Shown: in pieces, positions 53,916 through 62,116 of the stretch
How the letters are laid out: each line of letters begins with the position of its first letter
Numbering within the stretch: the stretch's first letter is position 1
Source of the DNA: FEN-1297 sp021817845
Lineage (GTDB): Bacteria > Bacteroidota > Ignavibacteria > Ignavibacteriales > Ignavibacteriaceae
Assembly (NCBI GenBank): GCA_021817845.1
Contig: JAKAFW010000012.1
Span: 1-64,000 of the forward strand
DNA: 64,000 nucleotides
Reading direction: 5' to 3'
Notes under the pieces: model-generated
Database searches by the model: none
What the model saw: the letters and a program-made list of their open reading frames with translations, nothing else
What the model was told of the DNA's origin: nothing
Program-made: the position numbers and the translations under genes

Positions 53916-55046
53916 TTAATAGATAAAAAATATCAAGATGCAAACTACAACGACCGTTAAAGTCAGTCGAGAAGAAAAGTCTCTGTGCCGCCTTTTAATT
54001 GCACCCCATATTTTTGCCACGATAATCATTGTGATTGCAAGGGCAATTGTGAATAAAATACTTTGTAAAACGTTAAAAGTTCCACCATAAATCGAGGCAA
54101 TATTTTGACCGTTAAAAAGATGACGATAAAGTACCTGTAGATGAAGCCAGTAAACCAAAAGTGATTCTCTTCCCACATCAAGGACAAAAGAAGTCTTTGT
54201 TTGCCGTTTCTCAGCATAATACCAACATAATCCCAGAAGGAATATTACATAACCAAGCCGTTGAAAAAAAAAGGCTGGATGCGGTTTAACAGAAAATGAA
54301 TTTAGTCTAAATATTTCCGATAAGAGAAAATGACCGGCAAACGCTAATCCTAATCCAATAATAGCTATTGAGTACATAAAAATTTTCTCATTTCCCTTCT
54401 CGCGCTCCTGAAGATACAAAGTACAAACAATGGCACCGGCAAGCAAAAAGCCCATCCATGGAAATAATGGAAAATATGAACCGTTATTAGGATTAAAATA
54501 ATCTGCAAGAAACAGAGGCAGAAATTTTGTGAAATCGATTTGCCAAAAAAGAGGAGAAATAAAAATTATAAAAAAGAAACTTAAAATTAGAAAAATATTG
54601 TAACTCTTGTCAGATCTAATAATTAATCTTGCTATAAATAAAAATAATAACCCTGCCGCAATACACTGAAGGACATCAACATTATACGCAGCTAACATCA
54701 TCTGCTGGTTTGCACGTTCGTGTATGAGCCTAATTGAGAGAAAAGGAATATGAAGAGAATAACCGACTAAAAATACTAATAGAATTCTAGCAATTTTCTT
54801 CCAAAATTTTCCTCCGAATTTCCTTAGCTCATCTAAATTTTTTTGCGAGGACAGAACGAAAGCGAAACCGGAGATAAAAAGAAATGCAGGTGCAACAAGC
54901 CCGTTTACAAAATTCAACTGATTGAACCAATCTGTCTTTTGTAAAGCAGGCTTAAGCAAAACATTAAAAGAATGAACTTCAAACATTACAAGAAGCGCCC
55001 AACCACGTAGAAGATCAACAAAAATAAATCTAACTTTTTCTTTCAA
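53916..55046 (-). CDS. DUF1624 / heparan-alpha-glucosaminide N-acetyltransferase-like membrane protein
   Basis: A 376-residue protein with about nine to ten membrane helices. The N-terminal FVDLLRGWALLVMFEVHSFN and GLVAPAFLFISGFAFVLSS match the DUF1624 / HGSNAT-type acyltransferase fold, where the segment after RG and the first helix holds the active-site histidine (here H26). It probably acylates a sugar or lipid across the membrane. Substrate unknown. Confidence 0.8.
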   Translation of the reverse strand: MKEKVRFIFVDLLRGWALLVMFEVHSFNVLLKPALQKTDWFNQLNFVNGLVAPAFLFISGFAFVLSSQKNLDELRKFGGKFWKKIARILLVFLVGYSLHIPFLSIRLIHERANQQMMLAAYNVDVLQCIAAGLLFLFIARLIIRSDKSYNIFLILSFFFIIFISPLFWQIDFTKFLPLFLADYFNPNNGSYFPLFPWMGFLLAGAIVCTLYLQEREKGNEKIFMYSIAIIGLGLAFAGHFLLSEIFRLNSFSVKPHPAFFFQRLGYVIFLLGLCWYYAEKRQTKTSFVLDVGRESLLVYWLHLQVLYRHLFNGQNIASIYGGTFNVLQSILFTIALAITMIIVAKIWGAIKRRHRDFSSRLTLTVVVVCILIFFIY

Positions 55047-55157
55047 GATTTTTATGGTTTTGTTACTAAAGCGAAATCAGTAAAACTAAAAATTTCATTG
55101 TTGAAAAAATAGAATATTTCTGAAGATTCTCAAACCGAATTTAAAAGATTCTTTTGC

Positions 55158-55763
55158 CTATTTATCAAGCAAATACAAAACAAGGCTATTTAATTTTATT
55201 ACTTGAAAATTCTTATACCCGGCTTCCTCAGCCAGGCTTTTTAAAAACTCCGGCCTTAGTCTGTGAGCAAGTGGAGGTCCGAAATTTTCTTCTTTATAAT
55301 CCCATTCTAAAATTGAAGTCCTAATTAGCGATACCCTGTAGGCTTCTTTTATTGCTTTCTGATAATTGTCGACTTCATGAAAGACAACTCCGAAAAAAGT
55401 CAAATCAAAAGAATTATCGTTAAATGGTAACGCTTCTGCCGGTGCTATTTGGATCGTAGAATCAGGGAGAAATTCTTTTGCTGCATCTACCATGCTTTGG
55501 TTAGAATCAATTCCTGCAACTTTTAATTTCCTTTGATGAAATGCTTCTGCGAACAATCCACTGCCTGTGCCGATGTCCAAAACAGAGTGAATTTTTTCCC
55601 CTTCAAGAGATGAATTAACGACTCTCTCGATTTCTAAACGTTCAACTCTTTCCGGTGCGCGAAGTTTGTCTGCGCCTTGATTAAATACCCTATCGTTAGT
55701 CGAAGAAGTAGAATGATGATGTTGTTCTGACGCGTGTGAATGTTTATCGTTCATAAATTTCAT
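55158..55763 (-). CDS. Class I SAM-dependent methyltransferase with histidine-rich N-terminus
   Basis: A 201-residue methyltransferase with SAM motif I VLDIGTGSGLFAEAF, the acidic residue in AGIDSNQSMVDAA, and motif IV FDLTFFGVVFHEVDN. The first 20 residues are rich in His (HSHASEQHHHS), as in some metal-handling proteins, but no cysteine pairs typical of arsenite methyltransferases are seen. An ATG at 55757 is the likelier start for the His-rich form. Substrate unknown. Confidence 0.82.
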   Translation of the reverse strand: MKFMNDKHSHASEQHHHSTSSTNDRVFNQGADKLRAPERVERLEIERVVNSSLEGEKIHSVLDIGTGSGLFAEAFHQRKLKVAGIDSNQSMVDAAKEFLPDSTIQIAPAEALPFNDNSFDLTFFGVVFHEVDNYQKAIKEAYRVSLIRTSILEWDYKEENFGPPLAHRLRPEFLKSLAEEAGYKNFQVIKLNSLVLYLLDK

Positions 55764-55879
55764 TAATCCTTTTATTACGTTAGAATCAAATAATAAAGAA
55801 AAGATTCCAGTTTAAAATACGTGCATCTCAAAGCGCACAAATAATGCAGATCGAGATGCAAAATATATTTAGCAATAAT

Positions 55880-56890
55880 TTATCTGTCTTGTACTGTCCT
55901 TTGTAACATCCAGTAAGGATAGGCACGGGGAGGCTTGCTTAATTCATCAAGTCTACTCACCTCTTCCGGAGTCATTTCCCAGTCAGATGCCTTAATGTTT
56001 TCTGCAAGTTGTTCTTTTGTCTTCGCTCCGATTATTACGGACGATACTGCAGGCTTTCTTAATAAATAATTTATAGCAGCCTGAACAATTGAAGCACTAT
56101 GATTTTTTGCGATTCGCTCAAGCTCGTCAATTATGTCAAATCCCTTTTCTTCATCAAACTGAAGAAATTGATTTTCCGGATCGGTGCGTCTTGCATCAAT
56201 TGGGCGTGGTTTCCCACGTCTGTATTTGCCTGCTAAAAAGCCGCCTCCTAAAGGACTCCATGGGAGCACTCCTAATTTTTGATCTAAGCAAAGCGGTACC
56301 ATTTCATTTTCTAAGTCTCGCGCAATTAAAGAATAAAATGCTTGAAGTGTAACAAACTTTTCCAAATTCTGCCTTTCGGAAATTGATAATGCTTTCATCA
56401 ACTGCCAGCCGGTGTAGTTTGATACGCCTATATAACGGACTTTTCCCACACGAACTAAATCATCAAGTGCGCGAAGTGTTTCTTCAAGAGGCGTATAAGG
56501 GTCAAAGCTGTGAACTTGATAAAGGTCTATGTAATCCGTTCCTAATCGTTTTAAACTGGAATTGCAATTTTCAATTATATGATGACGCGAAAGACCGACA
56601 TCATTCGGTCCAGCGCCGGTTCTGCCCCTAACTTTAGTGGCAAGAATTATTTCTTTTCGTCTTTCACCGAGTGCTTTGCCAAGCATCTCCTCGGATAATC
56701 CTTCGGAGTAAACATCCGCGGTATCAAATAGGTTTATTCCTCCGTCGAAAGCTAGGTTTACCAAACCAGTTGCTTCTTTTTGTTCAAGCTGCCCGATGCT
56801 CTTCCAGTAGCCTTTGCCCCCGAACGTCATCGCTCCGAAACAAATTTCAGAGACTTTTACCCCGGTGTTTCCAAGATATCTAAGTTTCAT
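55880..56890 (-). CDS. Aldo/keto reductase
   Basis: A 336-residue NADPH-dependent reductase of the AKR superfamily. LGNTGVKVSEICFGAMTFGG opens it; the catalytic Asp and Tyr lie in FDTADVYSEG, Lys in ATKVRG and His in YQVHSFD; the cofactor-binding end reads SSVIIGAKTKEQLAEN. All tetrad residues are present. It resembles the YajO/YghZ-like branch. Physiological substrate unknown. Confidence 0.92.
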   Translation of the reverse strand: MKLRYLGNTGVKVSEICFGAMTFGGKGYWKSIGQLEQKEATGLVNLAFDGGINLFDTADVYSEGLSEEMLGKALGERRKEIILATKVRGRTGAGPNDVGLSRHHIIENCNSSLKRLGTDYIDLYQVHSFDPYTPLEETLRALDDLVRVGKVRYIGVSNYTGWQLMKALSISERQNLEKFVTLQAFYSLIARDLENEMVPLCLDQKLGVLPWSPLGGGFLAGKYRRGKPRPIDARRTDPENQFLQFDEEKGFDIIDELERIAKNHSASIVQAAINYLLRKPAVSSVIIGAKTKEQLAENIKASDWEMTPEEVSRLDELSKPPRAYPYWMLQRTVQDR

Positions 56891-56920
56891 ATTTTCCGTC
56901 TAATAAATTTTTATAATTGT

Positions 56921-57832
56921 CTAAAATAATCCGTCGATTGATAAATATCTTTCGCCGGTATCGTAATTGAAAGTCAGTATTGTTTTTCCTTCCGGGATTT
57001 CTTTTAGCTTTTGAGCGACTGCCGCTAACGCTGCGCCGGAAGAAATTCCAATTAACAAACCTTCTTCTTTTGCAGCGCGTTGAGTATATTCAAAAGCTTC
57101 CTCTTTTGTTATTGAAATTGTTCCGTCAAGTAATGTTTTATCGAGATTATTCGGAATAAAGCCGGCGCCAAGTCCTTGTAAAGGATGTGGTCCTGGTTTT
57201 CCTCCGGAAATAACAGCAGAAGCAGCCGGTTCAACTGCCAACACATTAATGTTCGGAAATTTATTCTTCAAAACCCTTGCAACGCCGGTAATATGCCCAC
57301 CTGTACCTACCCCGGTGATCAAATAATCTATGCCGTTAGGAAAATCAGCAACGATTTCCTGCGCAGTAAAATTTATATGAGCCTCAACATTTGCCGGGTT
57401 ATCAAACTGCTGCGGTATCCAAACCTTCGGATTGCTTGCTGCAATTTCTTTTGCTTTTTCAATTGCACCTTTCATACCAAATTCGCGGGGAGTTAGTTCA
57501 AACTTTGCACCGTAAGCAGACATTAATTTTCTTCTTTCAATCGACATCGAATCCGGCATTACTAAAATAATTTCATAGCCTTTTACAGCAGCAACCATAG
57601 CCAGTCCAATGCCGGTATTGCCTGACGTCGGTTCAACAATAATGCTTCCTTTTATTAATATCCCTTTCTTTTCGGCATCTTCAACCATCGACAAAGCTAT
57701 TCTATCTTTTATACTTCCGCCCGGATTAGCTTTTTCAAGCTTAACCCAAACATTGTGCCTGTCTCCGAATAGCTTGTTAATTTTTATGTGCGGCGTATTG
57801 CCTATCGCTTCTAAAATATTATTGTACTTCAT
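56921..57832 (-). CDS. cysK: Cysteine synthase A (O-acetylserine sulfhydrylase)
   Basis: A 303-residue PLP enzyme. The PLP lysine lies in ANPGGSIKDRIALSM, and the substrate loop is VEPTSGNTGIGLAM; GVGTGGHITGV binds the PLP phosphate. It makes cysteine from O-acetylserine and sulfide. It follows cysE by nine bases, so the two steps are made together and the proteins may form the cysteine synthase complex. Confidence 0.96.
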   Translation of the reverse strand: MKYNNILEAIGNTPHIKINKLFGDRHNVWVKLEKANPGGSIKDRIALSMVEDAEKKGILIKGSIIVEPTSGNTGIGLAMVAAVKGYEIILVMPDSMSIERRKLMSAYGAKFELTPREFGMKGAIEKAKEIAASNPKVWIPQQFDNPANVEAHINFTAQEIVADFPNGIDYLITGVGTGGHITGVARVLKNKFPNINVLAVEPAASAVISGGKPGPHPLQGLGAGFIPNNLDKTLLDGTISITKEEAFEYTQRAAKEEGLLIGISSGAALAAVAQKLKEIPEGKTILTFNYDTGERYLSIDGLF

Positions 57833-57841
57833 TTTTCTTCC

Positions 57842-58705
57842 TTAGATTATAAATTCCATTGTGTTAAAATAATTTTCATTTGATCTAACTTTTACTTCAA
57901 TCTTACTATAAACGACTGAATTTGGCGGAACACTTTGCGTTAACCAGGCGTTGCCGCCGATTATACTGTTTTTACCAATAACAGTTTCTCCGCCGAGAAT
58001 TACGGCTTGAGAATAAATTATAACATCGTCTTCAATTGTCGGATGACGCTTTATGTTTGCAAGTGACTTATCAACACTCAAAGCGCCTAGTGTAACTCCC
58101 TGATAAATCTTAACGTTTTTCCCTATCTTAGTCGTCTCGCCGATTACAATGCCAGTTCCATGATCAATAAAAAATGGTGAATCAATTTCTGCTCCGGGAT
58201 GAATATCGATACCGGTCGATTGATGAGCATGTTCTGTCAAAATTCTTGGAATGATTGGAACTTTTATTTTGTATAATTCGTGTGCAAGCCTGTAAATAAG
58301 TATAGCCATAAATCCCGGATAAGCTAAGATAACTTCATCTACGCTTTCGGCGGCTGGATCTCCTTTATAAATTGCTTCTGCATCTTCCCAAAGCATATCG
58401 TGAACGCAAGGAATTTTCGTTATAAATTGATTAGCCTTTTTTTCAAGATCGTCGTCTGAAATTTCAGTTGTAAGTTTCAAAAGCGAAATGAGATTTCGTT
58501 CAAGAAGTTGAAGCTTTGATACAACGTCTTCCTGGGAATAATAAAATCTATTAGAAAAATGCGGGAAGAGAAAATCCTTTAGCTCATTCAAGAAATCTAT
58601 AGATTCAATTTTCATCGAAGCATTGCATGAATGCAGTTCCCTTTTTACTAAAAGCTTATTTGCAAACTCAAAATAAGGAGAATCCTTTTGAATTTTGTTT
58701 ATCAT
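57842..58705 (-). CDS. cysE: Serine O-acetyltransferase (CysE/EpsC type)
   Basis: A 287-residue left-handed beta-helix acetyltransferase. The hexapeptide repeats begin at HPGAEIDSPFFIDHGTGIVIGETTKIG with the catalytic His in DHGTGIVIGE; VKIYQGVTLGALS and VILGGETVIGKNSIIGGNAWL follow. The N-terminal helical domain (about 1-140) is typical of the EpsC-like long form. It supplies O-acetylserine to CysK. Promoter not identified. Confidence 0.94.
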   Translation of the reverse strand: MINKIQKDSPYFEFANKLLVKRELHSCNASMKIESIDFLNELKDFLFPHFSNRFYYSQEDVVSKLQLLERNLISLLKLTTEISDDDLEKKANQFITKIPCVHDMLWEDAEAIYKGDPAAESVDEVILAYPGFMAILIYRLAHELYKIKVPIIPRILTEHAHQSTGIDIHPGAEIDSPFFIDHGTGIVIGETTKIGKNVKIYQGVTLGALSVDKSLANIKRHPTIEDDVIIYSQAVILGGETVIGKNSIIGGNAWLTQSVPPNSVVYSKIEVKVRSNENYFNTMEFII

Positions 58706-58914
58706 ATTTTACTCACCAAATTATCGCTAAAATCATATAAAATAGTAAATGAAATTTATGAAAAAATTAGTCAAGCTATTATAGGCATGTAAACAGAAGT
58801 GCGCTGCGCCAACTTTCATAATTTATGAAAAAATTAAGTCCAGCCGATTGTCAGCAATTAAAATGAATGTAAAGATTAAAGATAAATTTAGAATCTTTCT
58901 GACTACGGTAAGAA

Positions 58915-60183
58915 TTAAATCACTATCTTCTGTCCCTTTGTTTCGGGGAAAACCCAAACCCATGCACCGGTTAAAATTGCAAAAAGTGCAGCAAGAGAAA
59001 TTCCTCCGCTCAGTCCATAATCGACTGCAATTGTAGCAATAATTACCGGAGTAAAAAATTGGATACCGCGAGCAAGATTAAATGCGGAACCCATTGCGGT
59101 ATTACGAATTTTTGTGGGAAATAATTCTGTAAATAATGGTCCATATCCGCTAAACATTCCCGTGCCTAATCCGACAAGAAACATAAAGCTTAAAATAAGC
59201 GGCGGATATTTTATAACTAGGTCCCACAAAAGAGTAATCATTATTAACCCGATAGCCATAATTACTGAATAAACCGAATACGCAGGTCTCCGTCCGAATC
59301 TATCCGCAAAAAAACCAAATGTAAAATATCCAAGCAGTCCGCCGGCTTGTGTTATCAGCATCCACTCAGCAGATTTAACCATTGTGAATTGACGCTGTTG
59401 GTGTAAATATGCCGGAAGCCAGGTATAAGTAAACCAATAAGCAGACATATCAAAAATAGCAAGTATAAGGCATTTGATAAAAATACTGCGGTACTGTTTT
59501 GTAAATAATAAAATAAAGCTGTTCGTGCTTTTTTCTTCAAGAAGCTCATTATTCGAAACTGTATTTAACGCTAACTTTTTCCTTTGCAGCCATACGTCTG
59601 ATTCCGGTAACCCTTTCCTAATTAGAACTACAAGAAGCGCCGGTGCAATTGAAATGAAAAAACATACTCTCCAACCGATATGTGGTTCTAAAATCCCTCC
59701 AATTATTGAAGCTAAAATAATACCGAAGGGTGCTCCGGATTGCATAAAAGCTCCATAGCGTCCCCGGACCTTTGCGGGAAAAGTTTCTCCAACATAAGTT
59801 TGACCTGTTGCCCATTCACCTCCCACACCAAGCCCGGTAATAATTCTAAAAAACAAAAGAATCCAGATAGATGAAGAAATTCCGCAAAGAAAAGTTCCAA
59901 TGCTGTATGTAAGAATTGTCCATTGCAGAACATTTCTTCTTCCAAAGCGATCCGATAAAACCCCAAATATAACTCCGCCGATTGCAGTAGCAGCTAAAGA
60001 TGAGCCAAGCACCCAGGAAAGATCAAAATTAGATAAATGAAGTTCTTTACTAATTGGAATAAGCAGAAATGAAAAAAGGATAAGATCATAAAAATCGAAA
60101 ACCCAACCAGCCCAACTCATAAATAGAATTTTATAATGGAGCCTTGTCGGTTTTTCACATTCGTTCAATAATTTAGTGTCCAT
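58915..60183 (-). CDS. MFS transporter, metabolite:H+ symporter type
   Basis: A 422-residue protein with 12 membrane helices. FGVLSDRFGRRNVLQ is the conserved MFS loop 2-3, GLGVGGEWATGQTYVGETFPAKVRGRYGA is the sugar/metabolite-H+ symporter loop, and FFADRFGRRPAYSVYSV repeats it in the second half. The pattern is of the SHS/AAHS carriers (e.g. aromatic or carboxylic acids). Substrate cannot be named. Transcribed alone. Confidence 0.88.
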   Translation of the reverse strand: MDTKLLNECEKPTRLHYKILFMSWAGWVFDFYDLILFSFLLIPISKELHLSNFDLSWVLGSSLAATAIGGVIFGVLSDRFGRRNVLQWTILTYSIGTFLCGISSSIWILLFFRIITGLGVGGEWATGQTYVGETFPAKVRGRYGAFMQSGAPFGIILASIIGGILEPHIGWRVCFFISIAPALLVVLIRKGLPESDVWLQRKKLALNTVSNNELLEEKSTNSFILLFTKQYRSIFIKCLILAIFDMSAYWFTYTWLPAYLHQQRQFTMVKSAEWMLITQAGGLLGYFTFGFFADRFGRRPAYSVYSVIMAIGLIMITLLWDLVIKYPPLILSFMFLVGLGTGMFSGYGPLFTELFPTKIRNTAMGSAFNLARGIQFFTPVIIATIAVDYGLSGGISLAALFAILTGAWVWVFPETKGQKIVI

Positions 60184-60297
60184 AGAAATCTTTGACTGTT
60201 AATTGAAAATTCTTTACTAGAACTCTAATTTTATATAATAAACAAATTCAACTAAGTAATTCCATCAAACTCAACTAAAAAATCATAATAGAAGATA

Positions 60298-60639
60298 TTA
60301 TTTATTGTTGTCCAGAATTTTTTTAAGCGATTTCATTAATGGTGGAAGATCATTCCTAATAGTGTTCCAAATAAGCTCTATATCAACCTCAAAGTAACCA
60401 TGGATTAATCTGTTCCGCATTCCTATAATATCCTTCCATGGAATATTTAAGAACTTCAATTTAGTTTCCTCAGAAATTCTTGAGGCTGCTTCGCCGATAA
60501 TTTCGATATCTTTAATTACAGATAGAATAAGCATTCTGTTCTGTGCAAAATCCTCTTTTGCTACCCTTGCTGCGAAAGCTAATGCTTCCTCGCCAGCATC
60601 AGCCATATGCCGAATTCTTATTCTATCATCGGCTTTCAT
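60298..60639 (-). CDS. HepT-type ribonuclease toxin (DUF86)
   Basis: A four-helix HEPN protein. The motif R-x4-H-x-Y is present in RNRLIHGYFEVD, giving both the ribonuclease pair and the tyrosine that the partner AMPylates. From the ATG at 60639 it is 113 residues and overlaps the mntA-like gene by 14 bases; a frame from 60663 is eight residues longer. It is the second gene of a HepT/MntA toxin-antitoxin module. Confidence 0.88.
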   Translation of the reverse strand: MKADDRIRIRHMADAGEEALAFAARVAKEDFAQNRMLILSVIKDIEIIGEAASRISEETKLKFLNIPWKDIIGMRNRLIHGYFEVDIELIWNTIRNDLPPLMKSLKKILDNNK

Positions 60640-60925
60640 ATTTAACTTCAGCTTCTTTAACAACAGTATTTCGGAAATATCTACTCAATTCTTCGGCTGT
60701 GCGAAGGTCAACTTTTTTACCGAAAATTTCCGAAAGCTCACGCTCCATTCTTGCCATATCGAGCAAACCATATCCGGAACCTTCCTTAAAATCAACCAAT
60801 AAATCAATATCGCTGTTTTCATTAAACGTGTTCTTTAAATAGGAACCAAACAAAGAAAGCTTTTTTATTTTATTGGTTCTGCAGAAATTCTTCAATTTGG
60901 TGGAATATTTATTTAGCACATCCAT
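60626..60925 (-). CDS. MntA-type nucleotidyltransferase antitoxin
   Basis: A minimal nucleotidyltransferase of 99 residues with the active-site GSYLKNTFNENSDIDLLVDF (G-S...D-x-D), as in MntA antitoxins that adenylylate HepT. The start at 60925 is chosen because AGGAG (minus strand, 60940-60936) stands before it; a longer frame from 60955 lacks such a site. It precedes and overlaps the hepT-like gene, the usual order. Confidence 0.88.
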   Translation of the reverse strand: MDVLNKYSTKLKNFCRTNKIKKLSLFGSYLKNTFNENSDIDLLVDFKEGSGYGLLDMARMERELSEIFGKKVDLRTAEELSRYFRNTVVKEAEVKYESR

Positions 60926-60955
60926 ATCACAATATCTCCTGAATTTATATATCAA

Positions 60956-61116
60956 ATATATTCAATACATAATTTAGATTTCTCTAAATATTATAATAAT
61001 ATATTTATTCTTAGTATAATAAGCTATTTTTTTTAATAACTTATCAAAAAATACTCTCCAATTCTACCAGACCTCGTCATTGTGCCGTTTTTCAATTCCT
61101 TAAATTTATTTGTAAC
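60956..61116. other. Non-coding AT-rich gap upstream of mntA-like gene
   Basis: About 160 bp of very AT-rich DNA. It must hold the mntA-like promoter, but no clear element is seen. It belongs to a longer gene-poor tract that reaches 62116 and holds two decayed genes and a repeat family, listed separately. Confidence 0.4.
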
Positions 61117-61224
61117 AAAGGCCAAAGCGCGCTAGCATATTCCCTCTTGAAAACCATTTCCCAAAATAGAATGTACCTTCATCGCACAGCCAATTATGCG
61201 TTTAGTTAATTCTTCATATTTCAT
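61117..61224 (-). pseudogene. Remnant of a GxxExxY-family gene
   Basis: From an ATG at 61224 the minus strand reads MKYEELTKRIIGCAMKVHSI, then LGNGFQEGIC and an amber stop at 61132, then RALAF. Intact GxxExxY proteins read LGxGFxExxYQRALA here, so the stop replaces the Gln codon (CAG to TAG), and Tyr has become Cys (TAC to TGC). After RALAF the pattern is lost. It is a truncated, dead copy. Confidence 0.7.
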
Positions 61225-61225
61225 C

Positions 61226-61353
61226 GTCTGAACCATGATTCACTCGATTATTTGATTTCCTTGATTATAAAAATAAATTCACCAAGCATTGCAAAATCCA
61301 GTTGTTATGTTGATCAATAAAATCCTGTTAATCCCCTTAATCCCGGTTCAGAC
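61226..61353. repeat. Repeat family copy A with GTCTGAACC inverted ends
   Basis: A 128-bp element starting GTCTGAACC (61226-61234) and ending GGTTCAGAC (61345-61353), exact inverted copies. The interior (GATTCACTCGATTATTTGAT near the left, CCTGTTAATCCCCTTAATCC near the right) is shared with copy B at 61751-61886. It begins two bases from the start of the GxxExxY remnant and ends in the stop codon of the frameshifted gene fragment. Confidence 0.75.
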
Positions 61354-61609
61354 AATTTCCTTATCACCAGTATACAACCGATTTAGGAGATACTTAAATG
61401 CTTCTTTTTTAGGAAGTTCCTTATTAGCATTCTTAACTTTTCTGAAGTATTCTTTTATTAGTTTAGTTTTCACTTAAATAATCGAGTGGCTTGTTTTTGA
61501 GATCGGGATTCATCAGCACTGGTTGAAAAGAAGCGTATTTATTGGATTCTCTTTTGAAGCATTGCTCTTTAGAGAATGAATTGAAGGGTCTAATAGAAAC
61601 AATGTTCAT
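61348..61609 (-). pseudogene. Frameshifted gene fragment of unknown family
   Basis: From an ATG at 61609 the minus strand reads MNIVSIRPFNSFSKEQCFKR and on to NKPLDYLSEN then stop; a shift of one frame in an A-run at about 61475-61480 lets it go on as KTKLIKEYFRKVKNANKELP and KEAFKYLLNRLYTGDKEIV to a stop formed by the repeat end. The two halves read as one protein of about 87 residues broken by an indel. I do not recognise the family with certainty. Confidence 0.45.
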
Positions 61610-61727
61610 AATCCCTGGACAAATTAATAGTTAAACTGGAATTTAAAATAATAAAATAAATTATTATTTACATTAATATCGAAGGAAAACTCATTTTTAA
61701 TAATCCTGTTAATCCTTTAATCCTCCC

Positions 61728-61765
61728 AATCGTGGTTCAGACATATTAATGTCTGAACCACGATT
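61728..61765. repeat. Perfect 17-bp inverted repeat joining two repeat copies
   Basis: AATCGTGGTTCAGACAT (61728-61744) and its exact complement at 61749-61765 are separated by ATTA. The left arm ends a partial repeat copy (AATCCTGTTAATCCTTTAATCC just before it), and the right arm begins copy B. It would form a strong hairpin or cruciform. Confidence 0.75.
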
Positions 61766-61886
61766 CACCCGATTAAATGATTTCCTTGATTAAAAAAATA
61801 AATCCATCAAAAACTACATAATCCATTAGTTATATTGATATACAAAATCCTCCTAATCCTTTAATCATGTGAATCCCGGTTCAGAC
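61751..61886. repeat. Repeat family copy B with GTCTGAACC inverted ends
   Basis: A 136-bp element with the same ends as copy A (GTCTGAACC 61751-61759, GGTTCAGAC 61878-61886) and the same interior words (GATTCACCCGATTAAATGAT, CCTCCTAATCCTTTAATC). Both copies lie in one direction, 525 bp apart, and both are followed by AATTTCCT. No reading frame is within; it is a non-autonomous, MITE-like or regulatory repeat. Confidence 0.75.
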
Positions 61887-61992
61887 AATTTCCTAATGCA
61901 AGAAATATTGACTTTAGCAACTAAGTTTTATACTTTTATAAAAAGTAATCGTGCTATTTTTATTACTTTTTCTCACCTAATTTTACCAAATA

Positions 61993-62034
61993 TGAATGCA
62001 CTCTGAATGCACTGTGAATACACCCTGAATGCAC
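61993..62034 (+). repeat. Four 11-bp iterons upstream of the DUF6266-like gene
   Basis: TGAATGCAC, TGAATGCAC, TGAATACAC and TGAATGCAC start at 61993, 62004, 62015 and 62026, an exact 11-bp period with two-base spacers. They are followed by TATTATCTCGGTC at 62044-62056 and the gene start at 62117. The spacing places each unit on the same face of the helix, as for a cooperative DNA-binding protein. A two-unit copy lies at 20502-20521. Confidence 0.75.
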
Positions 62035-62116
62035 AATGATTCCTATTATCTCGGTCTTTTCTTGGTTTATCCTTATATTTAAACATTGTTTTTTTCAATA
62101 TAATAGGGAAGTTTGT

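Noticed and set aside
61289..61477. 62-codon plus-strand frame across the repeats
   Set aside because: It is the opposite strand of repeat copy A and of the broken gene; no start signal.
61226..61886. CRISPR array
   Set aside because: The repeats are two long, direct copies with inverted ends, 525 bp apart, without regular spacers; no cas gene.
62036..62116. 27-codon extension of the DUF6266-like gene
   Set aside because: It reads through the promoter region just after the iterons and does not fit the family start.
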